Shown one piece after another: positions 16,734 through 25,586 of a stretch of DNA of 29,666 nt. The notes beneath the pieces are model-generated. The model saw nothing but the letters and a program-made list of their open reading frames with translations, made no database searches and was not told the DNA's origin. A program made the position numbers and the translations under genes. The DNA lies in assembly GCA_947589205.1 (NCBI GenBank), contig CANQCJ010000003.1:1-29666 (forward strand), written 5' to 3'. The first letter of the stretch is position 1. The number at the start of each line of letters is the position of its first letter. Source of the stretch: an uncultured Ruminococcus sp. Lineage in GTDB: Bacteria; Bacillota; Clostridia; Oscillospirales; Ruminococcaceae.

Positions 16734-18362
16734 TTATAAAGTCGGGAAATCCTTGTCGACAATGACCTCGACTATAAGAGGACCTTCCTCGTGCGCAAGC
16801 GCGTTCACCGCGCTTTCCATAGTCTCGCTGCTGTTTACGCGCAAAGCCTTTATGCCGTAAGCCCCCGCAAGCTTTATGATATCCGGCGAGCCTTCGAGGA
16901 AAACTGCGGTCTGTCTGTCGGCATAGCCGTTCGTTTGCAGCTCTCTTACCATACCGAGACGCATATTCGTCATAACGACAAGCTTTACCCCGATATCGTT
17001 CTGCACCGCGGTCGCAAGCTCCATCATGCTCATCTGAAAAGCTCCGTCGCCGCATATCGCAACAGACTGACGAGCCGGATCTGCAAGCTTCGCGCCGATA
17101 GCCGCAGGCAAAGCATAGCCCATCGTGCCCATGCCGCCGCTCGTTATCAGCTTTCCGCCCTCTTTGAATCTGTAGCCTGTGCAGGTCCAGATCTGATTCT
17201 GACCAACGTCCGCGCAGATAACGGTATCCGCCGGCATTTCCGCCGACAGCCGTTCGATAAATTCTCTCGGGTTCACCGTTCCGGGAACGGCGGGAGAAAA
17301 TTTCCTCTCGGTGCGGTAGGAGGCAAGCCGAGCCTTCCATTCACCGCGCTTAGGCTGCTCGTCGTTTTCGGCAAGCTCCAGAAGCTGACCGAGCACCGCC
17401 TTAGCGTCTCCGACAAGCGGGTGATCCACGCCGATATTTTTTCCTATCTCGGCGGGGTCTATATCAATATGTATTATTTTCGTGGTCCTTTCAAGCGCGA
17501 GCGGAGTGCGCACCGCTCTGTCGCCGACCCTTGCTCCGACAAGAAACAGCGTGTCGCATTCGTTTACCGCGCGGTTCGCGCTTTTAACGCCGTGCATTCC
17601 GAGCATTCCGAAATAAAGCGGATCGTCGTCGGGGAATACGGAAATTCCCATCATGGTCGTTATAACTGGGATATCCATTATCCTTGCAAGCCTTTTTATC
17701 TCCTCCGAAGCCCCTGAGGAGGGTACGCCGCCGCCTATGCAGATAAGCGGCTTTTCGGATTCCTTCAACGCCGAGTAAACTCTTTTTACCTGCAAATAAT
17801 TTCCCTTGCCGGTAGGCTTATAGCTTCTTATGACAGCCCTTTCGGGATAAGAAAAGTCTATTATCTCCTTCTGCACGTCCATAGGCACGTCAATAAGCAC
17901 CGGTCCAGGTCTGCCCGAGCCCGCTATATAAAACGCTTCCTTGAATATCCTCGGTATGTCCTCTGCATTGCTGACAAGATAGCTGTGCTTTACGAACGGT
18001 TCGGCAGAGCCGGTGATATCTGCTTCCTGAAAAGCGTCGCTTCCTATCTGGTCGCGGCTTACCTGACCGGTTATGCAGATAAGACCGACCGAATCGGCGT
18101 AAGCCGTAGCTATCGCCGTAATAAGGTTGACAGCTCCCGGACCCGATGTGGCTATACACACCGCGGGTCTGCCCGAGACCCTCGCATAGCCGCTCGCTTC
18201 ATGTCCGCCGTTAGCTTCATGGCGCACAAGGATATGCTTTATATCCGTATCGAGCAGCGCGTCGTAAAACGGGCATATCGCAGCCCCCGGATATCCGAAC
18301 ACGACCTTTATATTTTCCTCTTTAAGACACTGAGCCATAGCCTGAGCCGCCGTCATTTTCAT
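16734..18362 (-). CDS. ilvB: Acetolactate synthase large subunit
   Basis: I choose the ATG at 18362 because AAAGGCGGG lies just upstream; an ATG six codons earlier (18380) overlaps that site. The protein has 542 residues. The N-terminal part has VVFGYPGAAICPFYDAL and the catalytic Glu in LVRHEANGGHEASGYAR. The C-terminal part has the thiamine diphosphate motif CGDGAFQMSMMELATAV running to a TN pair. It condenses pyruvate with pyruvate or 2-oxobutyrate, the first common step of branched-chain amino acid synthesis. It heads the ilvBNC operon. The mRNA leader is very short, leaving no room for a T-box or peptide attenuator. Confidence 0.96.
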   Translation of the reverse strand: MKMTAAQAMAQCLKEENIKVVFGYPGAAICPFYDALLDTDIKHILVRHEANGGHEASGYARVSGRPAVCIATSGPGAVNLITAIATAYADSVGLICITGQVSRDQIGSDAFQEADITGSAEPFVKHSYLVSNAEDIPRIFKEAFYIAGSGRPGPVLIDVPMDVQKEIIDFSYPERAVIRSYKPTGKGNYLQVKRVYSALKESEKPLICIGGGVPSSGASEEIKRLARIMDIPVITTMMGISVFPDDDPLYFGMLGMHGVKSANRAVNECDTLFLVGARVGDRAVRTPLALERTTKIIHIDIDPAEIGKNIGVDHPLVGDAKAVLGQLLELAENDEQPKRGEWKARLASYRTERKFSPAVPGTVNPREFIERLSAEMPADTVICADVGQNQIWTCTGYRFKEGGKLITSGGMGTMGYALPAAIGAKLADPARQSVAICGDGAFQMSMMELATAVQNDIGVKLVVMTNMRLGMVRELQTNGYADRQTAVFLEGSPDIIKLAGAYGIKALRVNSSETMESAVNALAHEEGPLIVEVIVDKDFPTL

Positions 18363-18398
18363 ATCCGTCCCGCCTTTCATTTTATAAAAGTTCTTATA

Positions 18399-18427
18399 AT
18401 TATACCATATTCCAAATCGAATGTCAA
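18399..18427 (-). promoter_or_regulatory. ilvB: ilvBNC promoter
   Basis: On the minus strand a perfect TTGACA (18422-18427) and perfect TATAAT (18399-18404) are exactly 17 bases apart. The transcript should start near 18392, about 30 bases from the chosen ATG. Confidence 0.85.
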
Positions 18428-18469
18428 GTTTTTATCTTGTAAAAAGCTTGAAAATTTTCTTCAAAACAC

Positions 18470-18498
18470 TTGACAAGAGAGCATAAAAGTGAGATAAT
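18470..18498 (+). promoter_or_regulatory. rimO: rimO operon promoter
   Basis: TTGACA (18470-18475) and GATAAT (18493-18498) are 17 bases apart, about 45 bases upstream of the rimO ATG. It points away from the ilvB promoter; the two -35 boxes are only 42 bases apart. Confidence 0.75.
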
Positions 18499-18543
18499 AA
18501 TATAATAGGCATATTATCTAATACGGAAAGGACAGATATTTTA

Positions 18544-19878
18544 ATGTCATACAGAGTAGGAATGGTCTCCTTAGGCTGCCCGAAAAATCAGGTGGACGCC
18601 GAAAGAATGATGGGCAGTCTCAGAGAATACGGCTTCGAGCTTATCCGTGACGCTGCTCTTGCAGACGTGGCGATAATAAACACCTGCGGCTTTATACAGT
18701 CGGCAAAGCAGGAAGCGATAGAGACTATACTTGAATTTTTAGAGCTTAAAAAAGAGGGCAGGATAAAGGGCGTTATCTGTACCGGCTGTCTTGCCGAAAG
18801 ATATAAAGAACAGATGCTTGAAGAGCTTCCCGAGCTTGACGCGATAGTCGATCTCGGTTCGGAGATAAAAATAGCCGAGGCGGTAAAAGCCGTTCTGGAG
18901 GATAAAACCGATAAAGCCGCCGTATACAGCGCGGACAAATATCTTCTGCCGCTTTCGGGAAAGAGGATACTTTCCACCCCGCCGTTCTATGCTTATCTTA
19001 AAATAGCCGAGGGCTGTTCAAACAGATGCTCCTACTGCGCGATACCGCAGATAAGGGGAGACTGCCGAAGCAGACCGATGGAGGATATCCTCGAAGAAGC
19101 GCGCACGCTTGCGGATAACGGCGTTACCGAGCTTATCGTAATAGCGCAGGACACCACCCGCTACGGCGAGGATCTCTATAAGGAAAACAAGCTTTGCGAG
19201 CTTTTAAAGGAGCTTTGCAAAATAGACGGCTTTAAATGGATACGCACGCTCTATCTTTATCCCGAAAGGATAACCGACGAGCTGATAGAGCTTATAGCGA
19301 GCGAAGAAAAGCTTGTAAAATATCTCGATATACCGATACAGCACTGCAGCGATGAGATACTTAAACGCATGAACCGAAGGAGCGGCCGCGCTTCGCTCAC
19401 GGCTCTTATAAAAAAGATAAGAGAAAGGATCCCGGGCGTTACGCTGCGCACAACTCTAATAACCGGCTTCCCCGGAGAAACCCCCGCGCAGTTTGAGGAG
19501 CTTTCGGAATTTGTCGATGAAATAAAATTCGACCGTCTCGGCTGCTTTGCCTACTCCGCCGAAGAGGGCACGCCCGCCGCGGACTTTGACGGACAGATAG
19601 ACGAGGAGGAAAAACAGCGCAGGAGCGATATTATAACCGAACAGCAGATGTTCATAAACGATTCGCTCAATCAGCAAAGGCTCGGAGAAACGGTCGAGGT
19701 CGTGGTCGAGGGCTATGACAGATACGCCGAATGCTGCTTCGGCAGAAGCGAGAGCGACGCGCCGGAGATAGACGGAAAAATATTTTTTACCTCCTCTAAA
19801 AAGCTAACGGTCGGCGACTATGTAAACGTAAAAATAGAGGACACTATCGACTGCGATCTGTTCGGCAGTCTTGTTTGA
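18544..19878 (+). CDS. rimO: Ribosomal protein S12 methylthiotransferase
   Basis: The 444-residue protein has the three-part RimO layout. The N-terminal domain (MVSLGCPKNQVDAERM and NTCGFI) holds one Fe-S cluster. The radical SAM domain contains EGCSNRCSYCAIPQIRG (from about residue 156), whose Cys-x3-Cys-x2-Cys binds the SAM cluster. A C-terminal TRAM domain follows. It adds a methylthio group to an aspartate of ribosomal protein S12. SLGCPKN points to RimO over MiaB. It is the first gene of a rightward run; AAAGGA lies upstream of the ATG. Confidence 0.96.
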   Translation: MSYRVGMVSLGCPKNQVDAERMMGSLREYGFELIRDAALADVAIINTCGFIQSAKQEAIETILEFLELKKEGRIKGVICTGCLAERYKEQMLEELPELDAIVDLGSEIKIAEAVKAVLEDKTDKAAVYSADKYLLPLSGKRILSTPPFYAYLKIAEGCSNRCSYCAIPQIRGDCRSRPMEDILEEARTLADNGVTELIVIAQDTTRYGEDLYKENKLCELLKELCKIDGFKWIRTLYLYPERITDELIELIASEEKLVKYLDIPIQHCSDEILKRMNRRSGRASLTALIKKIRERIPGVTLRTTLITGFPGETPAQFEELSEFVDEIKFDRLGCFAYSAEEGTPAADFDGQIDEEEKQRRSDIITEQQMFINDSLNQQRLGETVEVVVEGYDRYAECCFGRSESDAPEIDGKIFFTSSKKLTVGDYVNVKIEDTIDCDLFGSLV

Positions 19879-19947
19879 AACGCTTCGGCATATTTATAAA
19901 GAATGCCGGTATACATATGACAGAAGAAACAGAAAGGCAGGGTTTTT

Positions 19948-20493
19948 ATGAATCTTCCGAACAAGCTTACGGTCCTGAGGGTAATACTCGTGCCGTTTTT
20001 CACGGCGGCGCTGCTTATAGATTTCAAATACCATATCTGGGCTGCCCTTGTATTATTCGCCGCGGCCTCCATAACCGACTGGTTTGACGGAAGGATCGCA
20101 AGAAAGGACGGTCTTGTCACCGATTTCGGAAAATTTCTCGATCCGCTTGCGGATAAAATGCTCGTTATGGCTGCGCTTGTAAGCTTTGCCGCTATCGGCT
20201 GGTGCGACGCGCCCGCAGTCATAATTATCCTTGCGCGCGAATTTATGGTATCGGGTCTGCGCCTTGTCACCGCCTCCTCCGGCGTTGTCGTCGCCGCAGG
20301 CATATGGGGAAAGCTAAAGACCGCATTCACCATGTTAGCGATAGCTGCTATAATGTTAATGAGAGCGTTTTCAGACGCTTCGGTCATATTTGCCGTTTCG
20401 GAGATGCTTATATGGATCTCGGTGGTATTCACCGTTATCTCGGGCGGCATATATCTTAAAAGCTATTGGAGCTACATCGACCCGAACAAATGA
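19948..20493 (+). CDS. pgsA: CDP-diacylglycerol-glycerol-3-phosphate 3-phosphatidyltransferase
   Basis: The 181-residue membrane protein has the complete CDP-alcohol phosphatidyltransferase signature, D47-G-x2-A-R-x8-G61-x3-D65-x3-D69, and several hydrophobic segments. It makes phosphatidylglycerol phosphate, the first committed step to phosphatidylglycerol and cardiolipin, at the cytoplasmic membrane. AAAGGCAGGG precedes the ATG. It lies 69 bases after rimO, an arrangement seen in other Firmicutes. Confidence 0.94.
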   Translation: MNLPNKLTVLRVILVPFFTAALLIDFKYHIWAALVLFAAASITDWFDGRIARKDGLVTDFGKFLDPLADKMLVMAALVSFAAIGWCDAPAVIIILAREFMVSGLRLVTASSGVVVAAGIWGKLKTAFTMLAIAAIMLMRAFSDASVIFAVSEMLIWISVVFTVISGGIYLKSYWSYIDPNK

Positions 20494-20518
20494 TCCGACA
20501 TGACGGAGGTAAACTGAA

Positions 20519-21187
20519 TTGTCATTTATTAACGATATAAAAACGGATATTGAATCTATAAAACGCCGCGACCCGGCGGCGCACAGCTCGCTTGAAATAA
20601 TCCTGACCTATTCGGGCGTTCACGCCGTTATACTGCACAGGATAGCTCACGCGCTGTATAAAAACGATATGATAGTCTTAGCAAGAATGGTCTCACAGAT
20701 AAACCGCCTGCTGACCGGGATAGAGATACACCCCGGCGCAAAGATCGGCAAGGGTCTGCTGATAGATCACGGAAGCGGGGTCGTTATCGGCGAAACTGCG
20801 GAGATAGGCGACTACTGCCTGCTCTATCAGGGCTGCACGCTCGGCGGAACGGGCAAAGAGACCGGCAAACGCCACCCGACTCTCGGCAACAACGTAATGG
20901 TCGGCTGCGGCGCGAAGATATTGGGACCCTTCAAGGTCGGAGACGGCGCGAAGATCGCCGCCAACGCGGTAGTCCTCGAGGAGGTCCCCCCAAACGCCAC
21001 CGCCGTGGGAGTTCCCGCAAGGATAGTTCGCCTTAACGGCAGAAAGCCCGCTACCGAGGACATAGATCAGATACACATTCCCGATCCGGTCTCTCAGGAG
21101 CTTTGCCGCGACAAGATGAGGCTTTGCAGACTTGAAAAAGAAATAGAAGCTATCAAAAAGAGGTTAGATAATAATGATGATATATAA
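20519..21187 (+). CDS. cysE: Serine O-acetyltransferase
   Basis: The start is TTG, supported by GGAGG nine bases upstream. The 222-residue product has an N-terminal helical domain and a left-handed beta-helix made of hexapeptide repeats (LLIDHGSGVVIGETAEIGDY and on). The segment around GCTLGGTGKETGKRHPTLG forms the active site loop with its conserved His. It transfers acetyl from acetyl-CoA to serine for cysteine synthesis. The 3' end overlaps cysS by 14 bases, so cysteine supply and cysteine charging are translationally linked. Confidence 0.95.
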   Translation: MSFINDIKTDIESIKRRDPAAHSSLEIILTYSGVHAVILHRIAHALYKNDMIVLARMVSQINRLLTGIEIHPGAKIGKGLLIDHGSGVVIGETAEIGDYCLLYQGCTLGGTGKETGKRHPTLGNNVMVGCGAKILGPFKVGDGAKIAANAVVLEEVPPNATAVGVPARIVRLNGRKPATEDIDQIHIPDPVSQELCRDKMRLCRLEKEIEAIKKRLDNNDDI

Positions 21188-22604
21188 TTCTCTGACGAGA
21201 AAAAAGGAAGAGCTTATCCCGCATGAAGCGGGAAAATTAAGTATGTACACCTGCGGTCCGACCGTTTATCACTATGCGCATATCGGAAACCTGCGCACAT
21301 ATATAATGGAGGACGTGCTGGAAAAATATCTGAGATATACAGGACTTGACGTAAAAAGAGTTATGAACATAACCGACGTCGGACATCTTACCTCCGACGG
21401 CGACACCGGCGACGATAAGATGCTTAAAGGCGCAAAGCGCGAGCACAAGAGCGTTATGGAAATAGCGGAGTTTTACACAAGGGCGTTTTTTGACGACTGC
21501 GAAAAGCTAAACATCAAAAAGCCGGACGTTATCGTTCCCGCGACCTCGCGCATCGACGATTTTATAAGGGTCATAAGCGCGCTCGAGGAAAAGGGCTATG
21601 CTTACCGCGCAGGCGGGAACGTTTATTTCGATACCTCAAAGCTGAAGGAATATTACGTTTTCGGCGATATAAGCGAGGAGGATCTCGCGGTCGGCGTAAG
21701 AGAGGGCGTCGAGGAGGACGAAAACAAGCGCAATAAAGCCGATTTCGCGCTCTGGTTCACAAAGTCAAAATTTGACGATCAGGAATTAAAGTGGGATTCG
21801 CCGTGGGGTTACGGCTATCCCGGCTGGCATATCGAATGCTCCTGCATTTCCATGAAGGAGCTTGGCGAATACCTCGATCTCCACTGCGGCGGCATAGACA
21901 ACCAGTTCCCCCACCACACCAATGAGATAGCTCAAAGCGAAGCCTATCTCGGACACAAGTGGTGCAGCTATTGGTTCCATGTACACCATTTAAACACCGA
22001 CAGCGGAAAAATGTCAAAATCAAAGGGCGAATTTCTTACCGTTTCGCTGCTTGAAAGCAAGGGCTACGACCCGGCGGAATACAGATTTTTCTGCCTGCTC
22101 TCTCACTACAGAAAGTCACTGGCGTTTTCTTACGAAAATCTCGATAACGCCGCCGGTGCTTTTAAAAAGCTGCTGGCAAAAATAGCGGCGGTGCTCAAAA
22201 ACGCGGAGCAAAGCGGTAAAAAAGCCGATGAGGAAAAGCTTAACGAGCTTAAAAGGAGCTTCGACGCCGCTCTTGCGAACGACCTGAACACCTCTCTTGC
22301 AATAACGGCTCTTTACGACGCGCTCAAATCGGACGCGGACGATGCTACAAAGATAGCCGCCGTCGGCGATTTCGACAGGGTGCTGTCTCTCGGGCTTATC
22401 GAAAAAGCAAAAAAACTAAACGAAGCCGAAAAAAATGCCGAAGAGGATATACCTGCGGAGATAGCCGAGCTTGTAAGGCTTCGCGCCGAAGCGAGAAAAG
22501 CCAAGAATTTCGCCGAAGCGGACAGGCTCCGCGATGAGATAGCCTCCGGGGGCTATATAATAGAGGAAACAAGACAGGGCACGCGGCTGCGGAGAAAGAG
22601 CTGA
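21174..22604 (+). CDS. cysS: Cysteinyl-tRNA synthetase
   Basis: The 476-residue class I synthetase has MYTCGPTVYHYAHIGNLRTY near residues 24-43, which includes the zinc ligand Cys27 and the HIGN signature. WHIECSCISM supplies further zinc ligands and GKMSKSKGEF the KMSKS loop (about 279-283). The length is normal. Two ATGs at 21174 and 21177 are both possible starts. It overlaps cysE and is followed after four bases by the cyclophilin-like gene. Confidence 0.97.
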   Translation: MMIYNSLTRKKEELIPHEAGKLSMYTCGPTVYHYAHIGNLRTYIMEDVLEKYLRYTGLDVKRVMNITDVGHLTSDGDTGDDKMLKGAKREHKSVMEIAEFYTRAFFDDCEKLNIKKPDVIVPATSRIDDFIRVISALEEKGYAYRAGGNVYFDTSKLKEYYVFGDISEEDLAVGVREGVEEDENKRNKADFALWFTKSKFDDQELKWDSPWGYGYPGWHIECSCISMKELGEYLDLHCGGIDNQFPHHTNEIAQSEAYLGHKWCSYWFHVHHLNTDSGKMSKSKGEFLTVSLLESKGYDPAEYRFFCLLSHYRKSLAFSYENLDNAAGAFKKLLAKIAAVLKNAEQSGKKADEEKLNELKRSFDAALANDLNTSLAITALYDALKSDADDATKIAAVGDFDRVLSLGLIEKAKKLNEAEKNAEEDIPAEIAELVRLRAEARKAKNFAEADRLRDEIASGGYIIEETRQGTRLRRKS

Positions 22605-22608
22605 ATTT

Positions 22609-23490
22609 ATGAAGAAAAATGATACCTATGTAGACAAGGCGAACAACTCCGTAACGGGGGTCTCGTTCTCCCGCAGGAGAATGATGCTGTATTTTCAGTT
22701 TTCAATGATCGCCGTTGTGTTCGTGCTGATCTTTGCGGTGATATATTTCGTTTCGACCGCAAAGGACAGAAAAAACCGCATAGACTACACAGACGCGCGG
22801 CTTATCCAATACGAGCTTCCGTCAGACGACACGCCCGTCGCGGTCTATGAGACGAGCAAGGGAACGTTCAAAGCGATACTTTTCCCCGAACAAGCTCCCG
22901 AATACTGCAAATATTTCACCGGTCTGGTCGATTCCGGATATTATGACGGCACATACGTTTTCGCCGTGCAGGACGGAGTTTATTTCATGGCAGGCTCTAA
23001 GACCTCCGACGGAACGGACGACAGCGATACCGACAGGACCGAATACAACGCCGAAAAATCAAAGGATCTCTGGCCGTTCTACGGCGCGATAGCCGCCTAC
23101 GGCAATCAGAAGTCGGCTTTCAACAGCCAGATACAGGCGGGAAGCAGAGATCTTTTTATCGGAAGCATAGAATTTGACGACGAGACAAAAGAGCAGCTCG
23201 ATTCCGCAAGCGAGAACAAGCAGCTCAACACGGCGTTCACCGATAAGGGCGGCGTTCCGAATTTTTCCCAGCAATATACTATTTTCGCGCAGGTCTATGA
23301 CGGCTTTGACGCTTATGAGGAGGTGCTGAGCGCGCAGGTGGTCAACCCCTCGGATACCGACGACGACAAGGAGGCGGATCTGAGACCCAAGGAAGCTTTG
23401 AAGCTTGAAAGGGTCTATATGTCCACCTACGGGGAAAACAAAAACGACGGATTTTTTGCCCTGTCATCGGAAAGCAGCTCGTCAGAATGA
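22609..23490 (+). CDS. Membrane-anchored cyclophilin-like protein, active site degenerate
   Basis: The 293-residue protein has a short cytoplasmic start, one membrane segment (about 25-47) and an extracellular cyclophilin-type fold (VAVYETSKGTFKAILFPEQA, PEYCKYFTGLVDSGYYDGTY). Where active cyclophilins have FHR and then F-M-x-Q-G, this one reads YVFAVQDGVYFMAGS, so the catalytic Arg and Gln are missing. It may bind chains or proteins without isomerase activity. The C-terminus is Ser/Glu-rich. It is the last gene before a new promoter. The neighbouring PrsA-like lipoprotein suggests a shared role in folding exported proteins. Confidence 0.75.
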   Translation: MKKNDTYVDKANNSVTGVSFSRRRMMLYFQFSMIAVVFVLIFAVIYFVSTAKDRKNRIDYTDARLIQYELPSDDTPVAVYETSKGTFKAILFPEQAPEYCKYFTGLVDSGYYDGTYVFAVQDGVYFMAGSKTSDGTDDSDTDRTEYNAEKSKDLWPFYGAIAAYGNQKSAFNSQIQAGSRDLFIGSIEFDDETKEQLDSASENKQLNTAFTDKGGVPNFSQQYTIFAQVYDGFDAYEEVLSAQVVNPSDTDDDKEADLRPKEALKLERVYMSTYGENKNDGFFALSSESSSSE

Positions 23491-23508
23491 AAAATATGTG
23501 AAAAGCTC

Positions 23509-23537
23509 TTGACTTGACGGGAAAAAGATAGTATAAT
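23509..23537 (+). promoter_or_regulatory. Promoter for the PrsA-like lipoprotein gene
   Basis: TTGACT (23509-23514) and TATAAT (23532-23537) have a 17-base spacer, 56 bases upstream of the start codon. Confidence 0.75.
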
Positions 23538-23592
23538 AGTATAGCTGCAAGGACAAGCTTTGAAGTAAAATTAGCGAAAGGATCGTATAAAG

Positions 23593-24930
23593 ATGAAGAA
23601 ACTAAAGCGCGCCGCCGCCGTTCTTACCGCGGCTGCCATAACCGCCTCCTGCGCCGCAGGCTGCTCGAATACCGATTACGCCATGACCGCCGACGATGAA
23701 AAGATCAACGCGGGCGTATATATCAACTATCTGGTAAACGAGATCTCGAACCAGATGTACATGATGTACTATTCCGGCGAGATCACCGATATGAACACCT
23801 GCCCGGATAAGGAGATAGACGGAAAGAGCTTTAAGGATTACGTTAAAGACACCGCTCTTGAAAATTTAAAGGAATTTGCGGTAATAAGCGACAAGTTCGA
23901 GGAGTTCGGGCTTACTCTTTCCGAAGAGGAGCAGGACGAGATAGACGCTAACGTTTCCTCACAGTGGGAGCAGTCCGGCGAATATTTCGAGTATCAGGGC
24001 ATAAGCCGCAAATCGCTTGAAAAATTCTATCAGACCTCCTACAAGCGTCAGGCTATTTTCGACTACTACTATGAGGAGGGCGGCGTTCAGGAGGTCACAA
24101 ACGACGATCTTACCGCGTTCGTAAACGACAACTATATCCGCATGAAGCTGATAAACATAGCCAAAAGCGCCGACGAGGACGAGACCGCCAAAAAGGAAGA
24201 GGACGAGAAAAACAAGGCGCTGCTCGACGGCTATCTCGAGGAAGCCGACGGCATGAGCTTTGAAGAATTCGACGCGATAATGGACGAATACGACGAGTAC
24301 ACCGCCGCTCAGGAGGAAACGGCAGAGGACGGCACGGATCTGTCCATAGACGGAGATATCTCGACCGAGCTTGACGATTCCTCACTGACCGATGATGCGG
24401 CTGCCGACGCTTCAGAGGAAGATACCTCCTCGGAAGAAAATACTTCAACGGAAGAGGACACTTCATCGGAGGAGGACGTTTCCGATGATGAAGAAGCGGC
24501 TGCCGATACCGAAACGGACGACAGCTCTGCGGCGGAGGGCACGGAGACCGAGGAGGAGGAAGATCCCTACGCTCATGAAACGGTGATAAACTACACCAAC
24601 GCCATAGACACGGAAAGCTCAAACTACAACGAGGAATACGCGAAGGTGCTTGAAGCCATACACGGCGCGGAATTCGGCAAAGCCGGCATATACGAGGACG
24701 ACAACAATTACTATCTCTATATGACCGCGGATATCGCCGAAAGAACCGATTACGCCGAGGAAAACAGAGCTTCGCTTTTGCAGACCTTTAAGGGCGATGA
24801 GTTTGACGAGCTGATAAAAAGCTGGATAGACGCGGCTAAGCTTACCGTCAACGAAAAAGCGATCAAGAGATACACGGTAGACGAGATATTTGAAAGACAG
24901 CAGAAATATTATTCGGAAAACGCATCTTAA
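23593..24930 (+). CDS. PrsA/SurA-like foldase lipoprotein with acidic insert
   Basis: The 445-residue protein has a lipoprotein signal (MKKLKRAAAVLTAAAITAS, then CAAGC with Cys24 as the probable lipidated residue). A SurA-N-like helical chaperone domain follows (about 35-200). Residues about 240-330 are an insert of almost only Glu, Asp, Ser, Thr and Ala. The region after it resembles the end of a parvulin-like domain and a C-terminal helix, but I cannot see a full PpiC active site. It should be anchored outside the membrane and help secreted proteins fold. It has its own promoter and terminator. Confidence 0.75.
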   Translation: MKKLKRAAAVLTAAAITASCAAGCSNTDYAMTADDEKINAGVYINYLVNEISNQMYMMYYSGEITDMNTCPDKEIDGKSFKDYVKDTALENLKEFAVISDKFEEFGLTLSEEEQDEIDANVSSQWEQSGEYFEYQGISRKSLEKFYQTSYKRQAIFDYYYEEGGVQEVTNDDLTAFVNDNYIRMKLINIAKSADEDETAKKEEDEKNKALLDGYLEEADGMSFEEFDAIMDEYDEYTAAQEETAEDGTDLSIDGDISTELDDSSLTDDAAADASEEDTSSEENTSTEEDTSSEEDVSDDEEAAADTETDDSSAAEGTETEEEEDPYAHETVINYTNAIDTESSNYNEEYAKVLEAIHGAEFGKAGIYEDDNNYYLYMTADIAERTDYAEENRASLLQTFKGDEFDELIKSWIDAAKLTVNEKAIKRYTVDEIFERQQKYYSENAS

Positions 24931-24939
24931 AAATATATC

Positions 24940-24972
24940 GGGGGAGCTTGCTGAACGCTCCTCCTTTGTTTT
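24940..24972 (+). terminator. Terminator after the PrsA-like gene
   Basis: An eight-pair stem, GGGGGAGC/GCTCCTCC with one G-U pair and a nine-base loop, is followed by TTTGTTTT. Confidence 0.8.
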
Positions 24973-24991
24973 AGTTTAAAAGGAGGTCAAA

Positions 24992-25411
24992 ATGAAAAGC
25001 TTCAAGGCGCGGCTTATAAATTTCATGCGCGGCAGAAACGGCGGGGACGAGCTTATGCTCATGCTGACCGCGCTCTATGTCGCGGTAATGTTCATTAACG
25101 TTTTTGCTCGCTCATGGATACTGCATATTTTCGGACTCGCAGTTTTTGTTTTTACCGTCTACAGGTTCCTTTCAAAAAATCTTATCAAGCGGCAAAAGGA
25201 AAACGCCGCCGCCGTTAAAATGATAGCAAGGACGAAGCGTTATATCTCGGCGAAAAAAGACCGCAGAGAGCAAAGCAAAAAATATTTTTTCAAACGCTGT
25301 CCGGACTGTAAAAAAACTCTGCGGCTGCCGAGGGTAAAGGGAAAACACAAAACAAAATGCCCGTCCTGCGGCAGAGAGCTGACGGTAAATATCCTGAGAG
25401 ACGCAAAATGA
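24992..25411 (+). CDS. Membrane protein with C-terminal zinc ribbon
   Basis: AAAAGGAGG lies upstream of the ATG. The 139-residue protein has two closely spaced membrane segments (about 20-60), then a basic region and a zinc ribbon with CPDCKKTLRLPR and CPSCGREL. Such small membrane zinc-ribbon proteins are common in Clostridia but their role is unknown. It follows a terminator, so expression would need readthrough or a promoter not obvious here. Confidence 0.75.
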   Translation: MKSFKARLINFMRGRNGGDELMLMLTALYVAVMFINVFARSWILHIFGLAVFVFTVYRFLSKNLIKRQKENAAAVKMIARTKRYISAKKDRREQSKKYFFKRCPDCKKTLRLPRVKGKHKTKCPSCGRELTVNILRDAK

Positions 25412-25475
25412 TAAAAAATTTTTAAATTAAACGTTTTTTATCGAGAAAATTTTCGGAAAAATTTATGCAAAGGTA

Positions 25476-25504
25476 TTTACAAATGAAAAAATAAGTGGTA
25501 TAAT
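25476..25504 (+). promoter_or_regulatory. nifJ: nifJ promoter
   Basis: TTTACA (25476-25481) and TATAAT (25499-25504) have a 17-base spacer. The leader to the chosen ATG is about 75 bases. Confidence 0.75.
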
Positions 25505-25586
25505 ATTATACAATAGGGTAAGTCTTGCTTTGCGGCGTTTGCAGGGTAAAGGCTTCTCCCGATTCGAGAAAGGAATGATTCTTAAA

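Noticed and set aside
16791..17717. 308-codon plus-strand frame opposite ilvB
   Set aside because: Antisense shadow of a certain gene, with no ribosome binding site and no recognisable protein.
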